Assembly: GCF_035582795.1 (NCBI RefSeq)
Contig: NC_134373.1
Span: forward strand, 18,126,001-18,190,000
DNA from: Mycteria americana
Lineage: Eukaryota; Chordata; Aves; Ciconiiformes; Ciconiidae
Direction: 5' to 3'
Length of the DNA: 64,000 nt
Below are positions 12,901-26,800 of the stretch, one piece after another (within the stretch, counting starts at the first letter, position 1; every line of letters begins with the position of its first letter). A program made the translations under genes and the position numbers. Under the pieces are notes generated by a model that searched no databases, was not told where the DNA came from, and saw only the letters and a program-made list of their open reading frames with translations.

Positions 12901-15330
12901 CATCTGATTTGTCTTCATAGTTGAGCAACTGGTAAGACGAGACACCTGAGTAAAAGAAGATATCCGTTGTGTGATGAAAAGTTTGAATGCAGTATTTTTA
13001 CACAGCAAGAGGAGAATAAATGGTACTGTTCCTACTGTGCTTAACCATTTCAATGTGAAATTCAGAGCTACGCTGAGCACTTATTTATCGCTGTTACTAC
13101 TGATGACTAATGGAAAGAGAGTGCCTAGGCGTCTGAGGGATTTCTGTGCCTCTCTCTGGCAGAGTTGTGCCCATGCTCCTACATGTGATATGTCCTGGGC
13201 ATGAAATGGTGATTAGGGCTGTTTCTACATTTCTGTGCTTATCATTATTCTCCTAAAGTACATTTACCTGTAAGTATGTTGTTGGCACTTGTATAAACCA
13301 GACATGTAGTGTGTTCTGGGTTTACTGATAGAGGCTCTGAAACACAAAATAACTTAGTGGAGGCCACGCAGAATATTAAAACTAGGAAAAAAATGAAAGC
13401 CACTGTGTGTAAAATAATATTAGTGAATTCTGAATTTTGTCTAGATGCAGCACAAATGAATCTAACATTTCTTCATTTTTGTAATCCACAAATGAGACAT
13501 GGGTGTGCCAGTAACATTAACTTTGCCTTTTACCTGACATGTCACAATTAGAAAGACGTACCACACTTTCCATGTATGCCTGATGATTCTAGGGACTATG
13601 TCAGGTTTTTTTGAAGGAAAACAACAGATTAATTCTGACTTACTTGAAAGTTTGCATTGATTTATTGTACAATCAAAGGATAGGTGCCACAGCATTTCTG
13701 TAATGCTTTCTTTATAACCTTAAATACATTTCCATTACACTAACAGAAAAATATTAGAACACATTGGTTGCCAAATTGAAATGAATAGAGCAGGTAGAAC
13801 ACAGGGATTAGGCATCCAGATACATTTGAGAGTCTGGGTTTTCCAATTTATTTTTTTTTTTTAATCTTTTGAAGCTTTTAGGATAAACTGACATTATGAA
13901 GTCACCTAGTATGAATCTTGCTTGTCTATTTAAAAAAAAAAAAAAGGTTTCTACATTTTTCATAATTCTAAAAAGATTACAAATGCTTGTATTTGTCACA
14001 TAAAAAAGGAAATTAAATTACAAAGTTCTTTGCTTACATTAAAGGACAATACTTTCTGCACATGACATCTAACCTTTACAGAAAAGACTAGTAAAGGTTT
14101 TGTGATACTTTTTAATGAGATTTTGCAACCTTTTTCTCAGAGTTTTTAATGAGATTTTTCAATTTTTTTGAGTAAGACTAGTAGGATTAGTGGGATTCCA
14201 AATTTTTGCATCATGCTTGTGTCCTGGAATCACCCCTTGGTGGGGTCAACCGGTATTTCTGTCTTCTTGTGCTCATACTGGTTTGTCTTAGTAGAGTTTT
14301 TAATTAATGCAATTATTGTGCAATTAATGTGATCAATACTTTTGTCAAAATGGACCTTTTTTCAAAATAAAATAAAGCAATGAAACTGTTTTGAGAAAAC
14401 ATGTAGACAAGAATTACACAGACTTTTCAAAGGAAGGTACGGGAAAATATAGGCAGTATAGTTCAATTTTGCACCTCCTAATTCTCATAGAATCCCCTCA
14501 AAAAATTCTGATATTGCATAGCAAAGGCAATTTAAACACAGTTAAGCTCTTTAAAGACACAAAAAAGATTACAAACGTGGAAAAAAATCTTACGCAAATC
14601 CAATTACTTCAGTCAGATAGCTGTTGTCAAATGCTTCTGCCTGTGCAGAGCCCAGTTCAGCCCCAGGGATTACTAGCAGGGAACAGCTGCAGAACTGAGG
14701 CCACTCTTACATACTTAGAAGTCAGTATACAGGGAAAGGTGAACATTAAAAACAAACTTTAAGTAGAAATTAATCAACATGCATCAATACATCTATCAGG
14801 AATCTGTTGCGCTTTGTGAAAAAACACAAGGCTTAACTGAATTTGTTTCATATTAGTTCAGAAAATATCAAGGCTTTTTAGTATAATTGACTTTTTTTTT
14901 CTACTCTTTTTCCAGAAAGTCCTTTTTTTCTTTTTTTTTTTTTACCAGTTTGACTTGTACTTTTTTCTTAAATATTTATTACATGACTAAGCAAGACAAA
15001 TTTTATTACCCATGCACTGAAGAACCATCATACACCTGCACAGTTTAAACTATGTCTACTGTTCTCTATTTACTAGAAAACATGTATTTTTCCACTTTGA
15101 AGAAAGACAGAAATCTTACCTGCAGAAATTTCTTTCTCCCCTTGAAGAATGTCTTTTAATGTGAAAGGTGTTGAGGCAAATTTAGATTTTTTTGAAAGCA
15201 AACATTTTCTTTTCTTAATGACAACGCTCAGAGGTTGGTATTTATCAGCTTCACTGAGACTGGGCACTGGAACTAGTCTTCCTCCGTCACCAACCTGTTT
15301 AACAAAGTTTTTAGTTGCAGCAGCAAACAT
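6642..15330 (-). CDS. PJVK: PJVK (pejvakin, gasdermin family), complete coding region
   Basis: Six coding exons (15330-15120, 12945-12750, 11198-11057, 10334-10217, 8402-8298, 6943-6642) join to 357 residues plus stop, against 352 in human. The start MFAAATK and the next 40 residues match the family closely. Residues 1 to about 250 form the gasdermin-type domain. Residues 312-357 form the distinctive C-terminal zinc-finger-like module with C314, C317, C330, C333, H344, C348 and H353. Known role: pejvakin is needed in cochlear hair cells and auditory neurons (DFNB59 deafness in human) and is linked to peroxisome turnover under oxidative stress. It lacks the long C-terminal inhibitory domain of other gasdermins. 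All five introns are GT-AG with matching phases. Any upstream noncoding exon was not located. Confidence 0.97.
8298..8402 (-). CDS. PJVK: PJVK coding exon 5 (divergent linker)
   Basis: Acceptor TTTTACAG and donor GTATGA. Encodes [13 protein letters not shown], then [20 protein letters not shown] and HR, residues 223-257. The first half is conserved; the second half is serine- and lysine-rich and, compared with my memory of human pejvakin, differs at most positions and is two residues longer. It contains no methionine near its start, so a simple ORF search misses it. Confidence 0.9.
10217..10334 (-). CDS. PJVK: PJVK coding exon 4
   Basis: Acceptor ATTATAG, then [20 protein letters not shown] and [19 protein letters not shown], residues 184-222. 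Donor GTAAGT follows one base of the next codon. The human counterpart reads FHF where this has FHI and D where this has N near the end. Confidence 0.95.
11057..11198 (-). CDS. PJVK: PJVK coding exon 3
   Basis: Acceptor GATTTCAG; encodes [20 protein letters not shown] and [14 protein letters not shown] to GETMR, residues 136-183. Ends in phase 0 with donor GTAAAT. Confidence 0.96.
12750..12945 (-). CDS. PJVK: PJVK coding exon 2
   Basis: Acceptor TTTTACTCAG, then [20 protein letters not shown], continuing to [19 protein letters not shown]. It ends two bases into an arginine codon with donor GTTATA, a weaker than usual donor. It covers residues 71-135 of the gasdermin N-domain. Confidence 0.96.
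12946..15119 (-). other. PJVK intron 1 (coding)
   Basis: GT-AG intron of 2,174 bp with several homopolymer A/T runs, including about 12 T at 13851-13862 and a run of A at 13931-13945. It also holds an imperfect tandem duplication of about 34 bp at 14108-14175. No other feature is recognised. Confidence 0.75.
14108..14175. repeat. Imperfect 34-bp tandem duplication
   Basis: Two adjacent copies share TTTTTAATGAGATTTT and the following pyrimidine-rich stretch, offset by 34 bases (TTTTT at 14109 and at 14143). Confidence 0.6.
15120..15330 (-). CDS. PJVK: PJVK first coding exon
   Basis: ATG at 15330-15328 opens [20 protein letters not shown], the conserved gasdermin N-terminus. The exon continues through [10 protein letters not shown] to EISA and one base of glycine 71, then donor GTAAGA. 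The middle ([13 protein letters not shown]) differs from the human form as I recall it. The start is chosen by family match. Confidence 0.97.
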
Positions 15331-17794
15331 ATTATGACATTAGTAATGATAATAATGAAAAGCTCCGTATCAAATGTAACTTCCAGGGGTCAAGCCCATG
15401 TTCAATTCTTTTTACAATGTTTTTTCAAACAAATTAACATGGTTAAAAAAAAAAAAAAAGCTGTTAAACCTGTTTTTTTAGATCAAGTTGTATTTTACTT
15501 AGAAAGAATCAACAGCATCTTAGCTACCAGGCTTCTATGGTATATTGCTCGAGACTTCTCTCAAAGACCTTCAGTTAAGCTCTCTAATTCTGTATGATGA
15601 ATAATGAATTACCAGTGTAAACTGATAGGGAAATGGTTGCCCTCTCCTTGGCAGTTTAGTGCCACTGTTTGAAACCAAAATTTACAATCTTAGAAACAGA
15701 AGAAGGTAACTTCTGCAACCCTCAGCTTCCCGTTAGGAGTTATCCATGTATTACTGTTTCTTGGGTCTTTGCTGCAGCTGAATTCTACTGTTTTACCAAC
15801 AACCAACAAAGCAGCCCAGATGCGCTCCGGGAGACCGCCTGGAATACACGTATGTGAAAGCTGGTAGGTCTGCTGAGACGGTATTGCCTTTCAACAGCGG
15901 CTGCATAACCTGCCTGTGAAAGCTCAGCTGGGGAGTAAGTGGTGGGGAGGTCTTCAGAAACACCTGCTCCGAAGTGTAAGATTAGAGATGGCTGGGCGCA
16001 GGGGGGAAACAGCGGTGGGCTTTCATTACATGTTATTCTGCTCCTATGGACTCAGCTGTCTGTGACCCAAGGGCTAGTTTTGAGACAGGCCAGCTGCATG
16101 TATTTTGCTCAGACTACTGAGAAATTCGCTAAATTGTGAGAATTATGCAAAATAATAAAAGTAAAATTGCAGACAGAAGTGAGATTATTGATATAGGATT
16201 AAGGAGCAGCTCAAGGATCCAAGATGGAAAACACCAGTGTAAAAAGATATAAAATTGTAAAGGGAAAAAGGGAGTCAGCAGACAGCACCGTGGAGGATCT
16301 GCGAGGGAGGCAGCAGGAGCCGACCCACCCTCACGTAAACGATGACTTGATTTTCTTGCAAGAGTGGTGAGCGTACAACTGCTAAACCTTGTAGCACATC
16401 TTCCAGAGACTCCTTTTGCACTTACAGTAGGTAAAACATCAGCCACAGGCTTGTAAAACTACACTTTAATATGAATATTATCCCTGGTTGCCAGGTAAAA
16501 ATTTTTGTTTGGTTGGCTTTTTTTCTGAAGTAGGGTTTTCATGTGAAAGCATTTTAAGGACTGTTTTTATAATATGATCACTTATTTAATAATTTAACGT
16601 ATTTCAATTTAGTTCTTTCCAATACTTCCATAACTATTTTTAAATGTTCAGAGGAAGTCAAATAAAAAGGTAAAAACAGGAGTATATTACCTCAGCTATC
16701 TAAGATGAAAGGAAAGGCTGCCGGAGTTTTCTGCTTACTCTAGAGGGTGCTGAAAAATACCCTGTCTGTCATACACAGACTTTGAACTGAAATCATGTGA
16801 AATGCTGCAATTCAGTCTGACTGTAATTCATATTACACTGCACTAACAAAAAAACCCTGTACATATTTACTCAATCAAAACACATTAACAGAACTTGAAA
16901 GGTTTTAAAGGGAAGGAAAAGCTAAGGAAATTCTTAAATTAAAATTGCCCATTCGGTCTTGATTTAGATTTATCCTGTATATGTCTTATAACTGCTTGAC
17001 AGGATACTGTTTTTTCTACAGGTTATTAAGCTCAGCTGGCACTGTTTATTCAACATGTATTTGTGTTTCTCTTGCTTAGTATGTGGTCATAGATCATACT
17101 CAGTCTGATCCTAGCACTAATTTTGAGAATGAATATTTTCATTTGATATGTTTACGTGGTATTTCTGTTACTCTAACACCCTATAATCCATCATAAACGC
17201 TGCAGCAGCTGTTTGTATCATCCTCATGCCACAGGTCAGAGAACAGGAGTGCAACTACATTAACATTGCCATGTTGAGAAAACATTCACTAATTTTGCAC
17301 ATCCAAGTGAAGAAACCTAAGGCATTTCCCCTGCCCCTCCAGCACTGGGCACTTCTGTACTTGGCACATGAGTGTTCTCGTGAATTTTCAGCATTTCTGC
17401 AGCTCTGGCACTCTTTCATTTTGGGCAACCAATAAATGAAAAACATGCTGTGCATACGTTATGCCTGAGTCAGCACCTGAATAAAAAAAATCCTGCGTTG
17501 TCTCACCAAGTTGTGCAGATGAAAATCCTTGCTCACACGCAGGTTCAAGCCTACCCCTGGGGAGTGCCAGGGCTGTAACCTTCCGTACCCCTTAGCACAG
17601 AGCCACGTAACGATAATGACGAGTCATCCCATCTGCCTTCGCTATGCAGGGTCCTTCATAGAAGAACAAAAGGACTTTTCTAGCCTGATCTTAGCCCACC
17701 TTTATACATTACTGGAACGAGGTCAGACTTGAACCTTCACCATGACTCAGGCACTGTTTTAAAAAACAAATAAACAAACATAACAAAAAAAATC

Positions 17795-17813
17795 CACCCC
17801 CACCCCCCCCCCC
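17795..17813. repeat. C-rich homopolymer tract
   Basis: A run of cytosines broken by a single A, preceded by an A-rich stretch of about 35 bases. Confidence 0.8.
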
Positions 17814-20800
17814 GATTGCCTAGTATCCATCTATGATGACCTTTGTTCTTAAGTGAGCCTCCCTGAATCATATACAAACTCATTGTTGGCATCAGAGACA
17901 AAATTATTCCTCCAGTTTCCCCATTTTCTCTATCATGAGAACACACTTTCTTTGTGTTACCCCTTCTCTCTCTAATTATACACCCTCTGACCCTTGTAAA
18001 TAAATAAATAAATCAAGACTCTTACTGGCAGAAGCCTCATTTGCTGATTTATCTGCAGAGCAGGTTCATCTATGGTTGGAAGGTAGAATTCTGTGCAAGA
18101 AAAAATATTAAGGGATGTAAAGATATAATGCTCTACTTTTATGGTTTTTTAATTGCTTTTCCTGTCCCTATAACTCTAGCTTAACTCTGCTCTCTGCTGC
18201 TAACTACCACGCTCTGTTCTGCTTCTGTTTGAGTTGTCCGTCCCCAGCAGACTAACGGTGTCTGTAAGTTTGCCTAAGGACGTCACAAGCCTCAACATGG
18301 GGAGCAGTTTCAAGGTAGCTTATTCAGCTCTGTGTTCTGCAGTTGCTTTGCTATATCTTCACCTGGAGTGAATAGCAAGATAGTTTACTTCATATGCAAG
18401 ATGAGTTCTGTTTCTTCAGAATGGGTCTTAGCCATGGAGCAGGCAAATAACAGAGCAGGCAAATATTAGCCATATATAGCTGAGAATCTTGGTGCTTAAA
18501 TATTGGGTTTTTTCCTTACACTGTATTGATATGAACCTGGAGATTATTTAATAGTAAAATCTAGAGGACAGTCCTGCTTTCTGCATAACCTTTGAGGATG
18601 CAGGATGCTTTTTGTAGTTAGTAGGTAACTCCATAATGATTTTTGTTTTATTATTAAATACTTATCCTTCATTATGCCTGCAGGAATGTTGAATACCTGT
18701 AATTATGGGGTGTCTAAAGATGCATTTATAGGCTGACCTAAGGTGTGTGCAAACTAGAGACTTTTCCAAGGAACTGAAAATGTGGAATTATCTCACTAAT
18801 TTCAATCCAGAAATCTAGAATCATATGCAGATGATTTCTATGTTTCTGTAATCCACATGAACTGATCTGATTTTAATTTGTTTCTTGTCACAGTCAACCA
18901 TATCATAAAATTAGTATAATTAACCAGTCAGTTGAGGGGAGAAAAGAAGTCTTAAGTGTTAACTGACTGGATAAACTGAGTTGGTGTTTCACTTGAAAGG
19001 GTTAAGCCCACATAATCAGTACCAAATTATGCTGGTAATTTGTTTAATACCTTCTTAGTGTACAAAAAGGTGCTGTCAGTTGCCAGACCACCTGACTTAA
19101 GTGCCTTTGAACTATATTACATTTACCTACAGATCTTTACAAAAGAACAAGTACAAGAATTTAACACCTAAAAACCAGCAAAATAAAATGCTACTGAAAA
19201 AAGTACCTGCTAAATTCTGTAACTTTCCAGCAGATGGCATGAGTATCTCCCTAGAAAGCAAGGATCTGTGCCATATAGATCCTGTTATATTTCAGCAGGT
19301 AACAAAAATAACAATTTATGGGACCAAATATGGTCCTTATTACATATATGCTTTTTTTTTTTACTACCAAAGTGGTTTTAAGAGCAGTTTACTTTTTTTT
19401 TTCTTTCAAGGTGGAGCTTGCCTAGAGATTCTCTTGTATAAGCAAAACCAGTCAGTGTAATACCATGACTTACAACACTTCAGATCTCCTGAGTATGAAG
19501 ACAGTACTACTACCATGCTGAACTCCTGGTCTAGCAGTTTGCTGGGGTACTGGGGTCACCTGGCATAGTGCTCGCAGTGATTGCTGCTCACAAAGCATTA
19601 TGCTATTTAGACACCATTGTGGAAAAGTAAGCTAAAGCAAGATGAAGGTTTTCAGCAGCCTTAGCTTCAGCAGAGATACTTCCATGTTGAATTTCTTTAT
19701 TATATAGTTCAAGTGCACTGAAAATTCTAAATCAGTTCACAAATGCTATTTTAATTATGTAGTATAGGGGAACAATTAAATTAGCTAAGGCAGTATTTTA
19801 ATTTTGTGTTTTAATTTTACCAAACTTTCAATTTGGTAAAGCAGTAAAAAAATGTAGTCACTTCTTGTGTATCTGAAGCTTAATTGGTTCCTTATGGAAA
19901 CCTCTCTGGGCAGCAGACCAGTATCAAAATTAGAGAACTCAGAAACTCAAGGAGGCAATTCATCAGAAACCTAGTCCTAAAATGTTTTAAGTTCCCCACA
20001 TTTAAAGTATGTTCTACTTCTTGTTCAGTTCCTTTTGAATATTCCACTACTATCTGTAGTCTCAGGAGAAAATTTTAATAAGAAGCTTCTAGAGGTAAGT
20101 ATTTTAATGGACTTTTATTTTTTCTTTATATGGGACTTTTGTGCATGAATAGTTTCTTCACCAATTAGAATGGATTTGAAAAAAAATTAAAAGGTGCAGA
20201 CTGTTATCCTTTTCTAGACAGATATCTAAAATATACCATTAGGGCTGTTCTAAATTATTTTCAAGGTCCCTTTTAACAGTCCATTTGGAAGACAGATACA
20301 CACACTCACTGCTACTATGTTTCCTACATAATACTCTTCAGGTTTACAGCTCAAGTAAACTCTGTTGGAACCTCCTTCTATTCTTTGCCACAGAATAGAC
20401 TGTGATAATACGTATTCATAGTCCATACTACAGTACACATAAAAGGTAGATCTCCTGCCAGGAGGTGCTGTATTATAGCGTGACACTTGCCCAGCAATCA
20501 AAGTATTAAAAGCCGCACTGCACTGTAAGCGTTACATCAATGAAAGGCTACAAGATGTGGAGTTCAACTGGCTTCTCTATGGCTTTTGGTTGACATCATC
20601 CCCCTTTCACCTTTATAGAAGCAACATCTGTTGACTTCATGAAGAAGGAATGTGTTGCACAGTTGGCTCCTTTGTACCACTTCATTGCCTTCTCAACAGA
20701 GCCATGTTAGTGATGAACAGGAAACACAAAAGAGATTAAGGAGCATATGCTCTGGTGATAGTTTTATATGCTCTTCCACAGACTTACCTTTCAGGTTTCA

Positions 20801-23800
20801 GACATTTGTTCACAGATGTGCAGACTACTTAATCCGTGTTTCACATGTCCATCTTTAAATAATATGATATTAAATGACTATCACTGGCTAAAATGTATGA
20901 AATATCCCAGCTTTTGCTTCTTTGTAATTGCCCTAATATTATTGGCAGTATTTTTAAAGGGCAGATGGATGTGTTAGCTGTGAACCATTTACTAATAAGA
21001 AATGCAAAAGTAGTACTCCAGGGAGAGATTTGCTGAGACAGTATGTTTGCATTTAAACTTATTACCTATGAGAAGCGGGCACATCTTTCAGCCAACAGAA
21101 GTGGTCATGTGTTACATAAACGTTACTGCATACAATGAAGCTACTTTCATCATCTAGCATTATTATTAGCTTGTGAAGACAAATCTGGAAACAAGCAAGC
21201 CAGTGTGACCTAAAGTAGGTTTAATGCTGCCTTTCCTTTGGAGGATGCTGCCTGAATGGCTAAATCCTTTTTTCCAGCATCTGTGAGTGGGTGTGTCTGT
21301 TAGAAGACAGCTTTGTGGGCTTCCACATCCACCTGTATGAGGATGCAGAACTGTAGCTGCTGCTGCTGCGCCATTATGTCTAAAGAAAGATTACAAAACA
21401 AAGGATTTGTCTACTGTGCTATAATTCACATTGTCCATGCTAATTTGTCTGATGGGCACTGGTACTGTTATCTCTATACAATAGTTCTTTCAGTAGTAGA
21501 CATATCTTGTTCCTTGCTTCTTCTCCTTATGTTTTAACCTGAGCAGCAGGCTTGAACTGGATTTAATTTTGGCATTGCCACTAGCTGTTCTGTGATACTG
21601 GGCAATTAACCTCAGTCTATGAAACCTACTGTATGTGGCTGTGGTAATACATCACGACCCTGAGTAGGACACTGCAAGAACTGACTAGTATTATAACGTA
21701 CTCTCAGATCTTTGGATACAGAGTATTTATAAACAGACAAAATGAAGTAGGTATTTGTAGGGCATGCAAGAATTCAGTATCCTTTTTCATAATCACCTCT
21801 ATGCTTATTCAGGCTGTTCCTTTTCATGCTACAAGAATACTTCCTCCTTTAGTTTCCTAATATATTTTTTCACATATGTAAGCATAAAATAAGATACTTG
21901 AGCACTTTCCAGATACGAAACATTTTAACAGACAGGTGACATAAAAAATTCTTGTCACCAAACATAAAAAGCAGACTGACTAATATTGTTGTACTAGGTT
22001 GGCTGATCAGCATTTAAGTGAAATCAGCTCTTGAACTAGAATTGAAGAATGGATGTGCCCTTGTGCTAAATCACCTCAGTTTCTTTGACTCCTAAATGTA
22101 ATGCCAGGCCCTCAAAAATAACCTGCTTAAAGAACTTAAAAGACAACCTACACCTTAAATTTTATCAGTTAAAAAAATAACTCCATGTCCTTACCAGAAT
22201 TTGTAGTCCACTTGCAGTCCAACAAGTGTCACCTTTTGGAAATGTTTAATTATACTTTTTTCCTCCACTGACTTGTCAAAAAACCTGCTCAAGAAACCTG
22301 GGGTAGTCATGAAATTTGAGCTAGTAATTAGTTTCATTTCTTTGCTGAAGGAAATATAGCCAGACAGCCATCAGAGAAAAGCAACTACATATTTGATTTT
22401 ACTTTGGAACTTCTCCATGTGATTACAGATGTAACCTAATGTAATCTAATCACAGGTAAAAAACATCTTCACAACAGATTCATGTCTGTAACATGCATTT
22501 AGGCATACTTTCTTAACATGGTCCGAATTATTTTTAAATTTACCATTATTAATATGCACTTGGGTATGGATATGGGATATATAACCTAGCCTGTCTCCTA
22601 GCTACTCTGCCTAATAGTTACATCTTAGACACAGCTTTCAGAAATAAAAAGCACAGTCTAAATATAAGACACTTTATTTACTGCCCTTGAGTAAAATTAG
22701 ACTCACCACTCAGCCGAAATAAACTATAGAGTACCTCCTCAGCTAGCCCACAGTACCTCATTAGTTTTGAATGATATTTCAGCTTAGTTTCTTTTAATCT
22801 GATTTAGTAATTATTACTTACTCGAAAATAATTTTGCATATTCAGGTGCAGAAACAGTCACTATTGCATACTTGTGGTTTTCCACATTTAGACCAACTTA
22901 AATATTTAATAAGCTAATACAGACTTGGAGAACCATGTGGCTTGATACATTGGCTGGGCAAAAATGCTGTGTATCATCACATCAGAACAGATTTTTGTAC
23001 CGGCAGTGAAACTTGGAACAGCTTTCTGTGGGCAACTCCTTTAGCTGAGTCAGGATGAAATCTTGTCAATAGCTTCCCACACTGTCTCACTTCGCCACAC
23101 CACAGCGCCTACATATTTGTGGTTAAGAAGAAGTATCATCTGTCTCTTGGTTAGATTAAATTTAAATATAAAATTTACTTCCATACTTAAGTAATAGTTT
23201 TTATGCTAAATTAGATGTCAGATTGCTAGTGCTGCCTCACAGGCCTCTTGCACTCTAATCTATTCCCAAAGGTTTGTTGTGTTGGGTTTTTTAATCAATT
23301 AAGTAACGGCATATAGCTTTTCACACTTCACTTATGCACAGTAATTTTGCTGAGCAACAGTCATCGAAAAGTGTTAGATTTGTTTTGCAAAGCATTCAGA
23401 GGCAAAGTACGGATCCCAACTACACAAATGTGAAACCAGAGCTGAATTTTGCTCTTAGAATTGTTTAACAGGGAATAAGCTCCCCGTGTACAACCTGGCT
23501 CAGAGCATCAGTTTGGACGAGATCAGATGTCTTGTGTCACTCTGACACAAGAAAGAAAGCATTGCCATTCATGAAAAGGTGTTTTCCCTTCCTTTGCTAT
23601 TGCTTCCACTCAGGCAGCATTCCAGACTGTTTGAATACTTGTTCTTTTTACAATGCCAAGAAACAACAAAAACCTCCTTTGGTTTCTCCTCCTAACCAAA
23701 TTCTTGTTTTCTATTATGCTTTCATTTTAAATAAAATGTAATTGATTTAAGGGCTGAACAACTGACAAGAACACATAATGGAAAAATCCCACATACTGTT

Positions 23801-26800
23801 ATTTTTCCAAGATGCCAGAAGGGGTGGGTGTCAAGTAATTTTTTTTTTTCTCATTTCCACACCCCTTTTTTTCAATTCTATTAGAGAACATCAGGAACCA
23901 TTTTCCCTAAACCCTCTCACAAAACTTGAGAAACATACTGCAAGCTCCCTTTAATCATAAAGAGCAAGCTGAAGTGAAAAAAAAAAAAGCAAAAGGCTCT
24001 TACCAGCTGTAGCATGAAGATAAAACTGGGACTGCCAAAAAGAAAATTATCTTCTTTGAGACTGCAGTTGGTAGCTCCTGCCAGATTTAAAGGAACTGCA
24101 CAGAGAATCACATGGGAAAAGTTTTATAAAAATAATCCTGCAGTGGAAAAAGGTTAGAAAGGAACAGGATAATGCTAGTGAGAAGCCACTGTTTCAGTGC
24201 TATTGCTGCCACTATCACCCACCTCTCCAAAATCAATCTGTACAATATACATTAAGAATTTTATGATTAATAGTCAATTCATTTAACTAGTTACAAACAG
24301 TTCATTCAAGAACCATATTGTAAAGTGTTTCTTATGTTAATAAATCAGAACACAGATGACAGCAGTTTAAACAGAGTACATTGAGATTTATTAGAACAAG
24401 CACTAATAGCAGCAGTGTACAGAGTGATGGAGACAATGTACTGTATGCACTAAACAATAATAATTATACAATTGCACTTCTTCAGAGATCTATTAGAAAA
24501 TGCTTTTCAGTAAACAGTTTCCCAAATCTAGCATTGTTTGGATTTGCCTCTGAGGAAAAAAATACAAAAAATATGCTTTTTTTTTTTTTTTGGTAAGGCA
24601 TTAGCAACATTCATTGGCAGGCTAAACAAGTCATTTGTACATGCATTATCCAATTACATTGCAACAGGTAAAAGAGCATCATGTTTCCTCAAAAACTAGA
24701 ATTGTGTGTGTGTTTTTTGGACACAATATCCTGGTAAATCTGGCTCAGCCTCAAGGAAACAGATGACATCTTTTGTTACATTTTAGAGCACAACATAAAC
24801 TATAGCATAGCCAAGTTCACCTTTATTTCCTACCAGAAGCTGTAGGACCTCCCTCAGCTGGAGTTGGTATTATGGGTATTGTGTATACCACATACATCAC
24901 TGGAATAAAGTCTTAAATAAATTAATTTCTTTCATCTACTATTCCCCCCACTACCACCTCCCTGAATCATGTGGCCAAAAGATGCTCGACTGTAATCAAC
25001 ATTAACTACTGTATGAGCTTGGTTTTTATTGCATGAGAGGTAGTCAGCGTGAGGCCTCATCTGCATTCTGTATTACTACAACAGTATGTTCAAAACCAAC
25101 TCACAAGTGCAAAGACACAGAATAAGTGTTGCAGCTGCATTATGTGGGAACTTAAAACTGTTTCTTTACTGCTCCTTTCTGGCTAGGTTCAATCTCTGAA
25201 GTAGCCAGAGAACTTGATATACCAAAAAAAGCAATTCTACTTATGTGCTAAAGCCTAGAAGGAGGGAGGGGAGGCACTTTCTCACATTCATGCTTTTCTA
25301 GGCTGAGATTAGGAGCATGCTTTTAGTTAGCCACCCCCTTCTTCACAAATCAGAAAGATTAGTCTCCTTTTTTGATTGGCATACAGTACTAGCAACCCTC
25401 ACTCTAGGCTGGCACCATCCTGGGGAAAGTACAGGGAAACAGGGGTAGGAGTTGCAAACATTCTTACAATTAAGCTTGCCAGAGTGAGACATAGTATGAT
25501 GAATTGTCATTGATTTAATCTCCTGTTCTTTCTTCCAAAAGTCATACATAATTGAGCTTTGCAGAGACATGAAGTTAACTGGTTTTTAAATACTGCAAGC
25601 CTCAGAATAAGGTCCCAAAATGCAAGAGAGTCAAAGGAAAGTCAAATGTATTGCTCTGACTGGCAAGTAGTCAAACCAGCTGTATTTCACACATTTATCT
25701 TCCACAAGACAGTGCACATGTTCAAAATTAAGCTTAAGTGTAACTAGTTGAATACCTAGGCTTGACTGTACATACGTTAGGCCTACAGTTGAAATAGATT
25801 TGGGCAGCTAGATCATCCACTCACCTGCAAGCTCACTAAGTTCAATGGAGTACCAACAGCAGCTCAGCCTCATCTGCGTACGTGCTCATTTGTTTAAGCA
25901 TGTAGGAATTAAAAATCAAGTACTATAAAGCCTGGTGTAACCAGGTACATGGTTTTGATTTCTTCGGAATGTCACTGTTGAGCCTTTTTATTTGAACTTT
26001 AGTATCTACATATTTTAAACTGAATTCAATGAGACTGTTTGCAATGTTTATGCTAAGTACATATTGCTGCCTGTGCAAGATCAGAGTCCAAGCAGATAAA
26101 GCAGAAAAAAAAAATCTGAGATGTGCATTGCTGATTAACTCTTGCATGTGAAATAAAAGTCTATAGATTTGGAATATACAAATTATATCCTACCTATGTT
26201 ATTCCTCAGCTGTTGATGCTTAGTAATTGTAAGCAATAGAATTGTTTTTACAGGCACAATTACAGCCAGTATTTGGAGTCAGAATTAATAAGATGTAAAG
26301 AAGAATCATCCTGAAAGATATCCCAAACTTGTGAATAGTCAAGCACAAATGAATGCATTTGCAGGAAATCAATCAAGATTTTTTTTTTAAATGTTAAATT
26401 ACTGAATGTACTATGAAGGACTAAACTTGCACTTTTAAAAATTGCAATACTTTAAGTAGCTTATACAGGTCTCAAAACAAATATTTGCAAATCAGTTTTC
26501 TATTGAGTTATTTAGAAATTATGATACTGACTTTTTTTTCCAGTATCCTTTTCTTCTTCATCTCATTATGGAAGTCCACAGTGAACTTCTGAGCATAAAA
26601 TTAAGGGTGCTGCAGGTGAGTTTTCATGTTACAGTGCTCAAAAATAATGCCTCCTGCAACATTTGGGTAGCTGGGTACATAAACGCTTCTTATCTTCTTT
26701 CTTTCCTTCCCTTAAGTAATAGTTTTCTATTGCTTTGAAACCACAGAAAAAAATTTTTCTGGTGCATCTAGGAACACAGACCCTTTCTAGTTACAGTCCA

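Noticed and set aside
15669-15857. Open frame upstream of PJVK on the plus strand as a possible PRKRA first exon
   Set aside because: The translation does not resemble PRKRA or any dsRNA-binding domain.
24387-24392. AATAAA on the minus strand as the OSBPL6 poly(A) site
   Set aside because: It would require a 3' UTR near 10.7 kb. Nearer signals exist, and nothing in the sequence alone supports the longer form.
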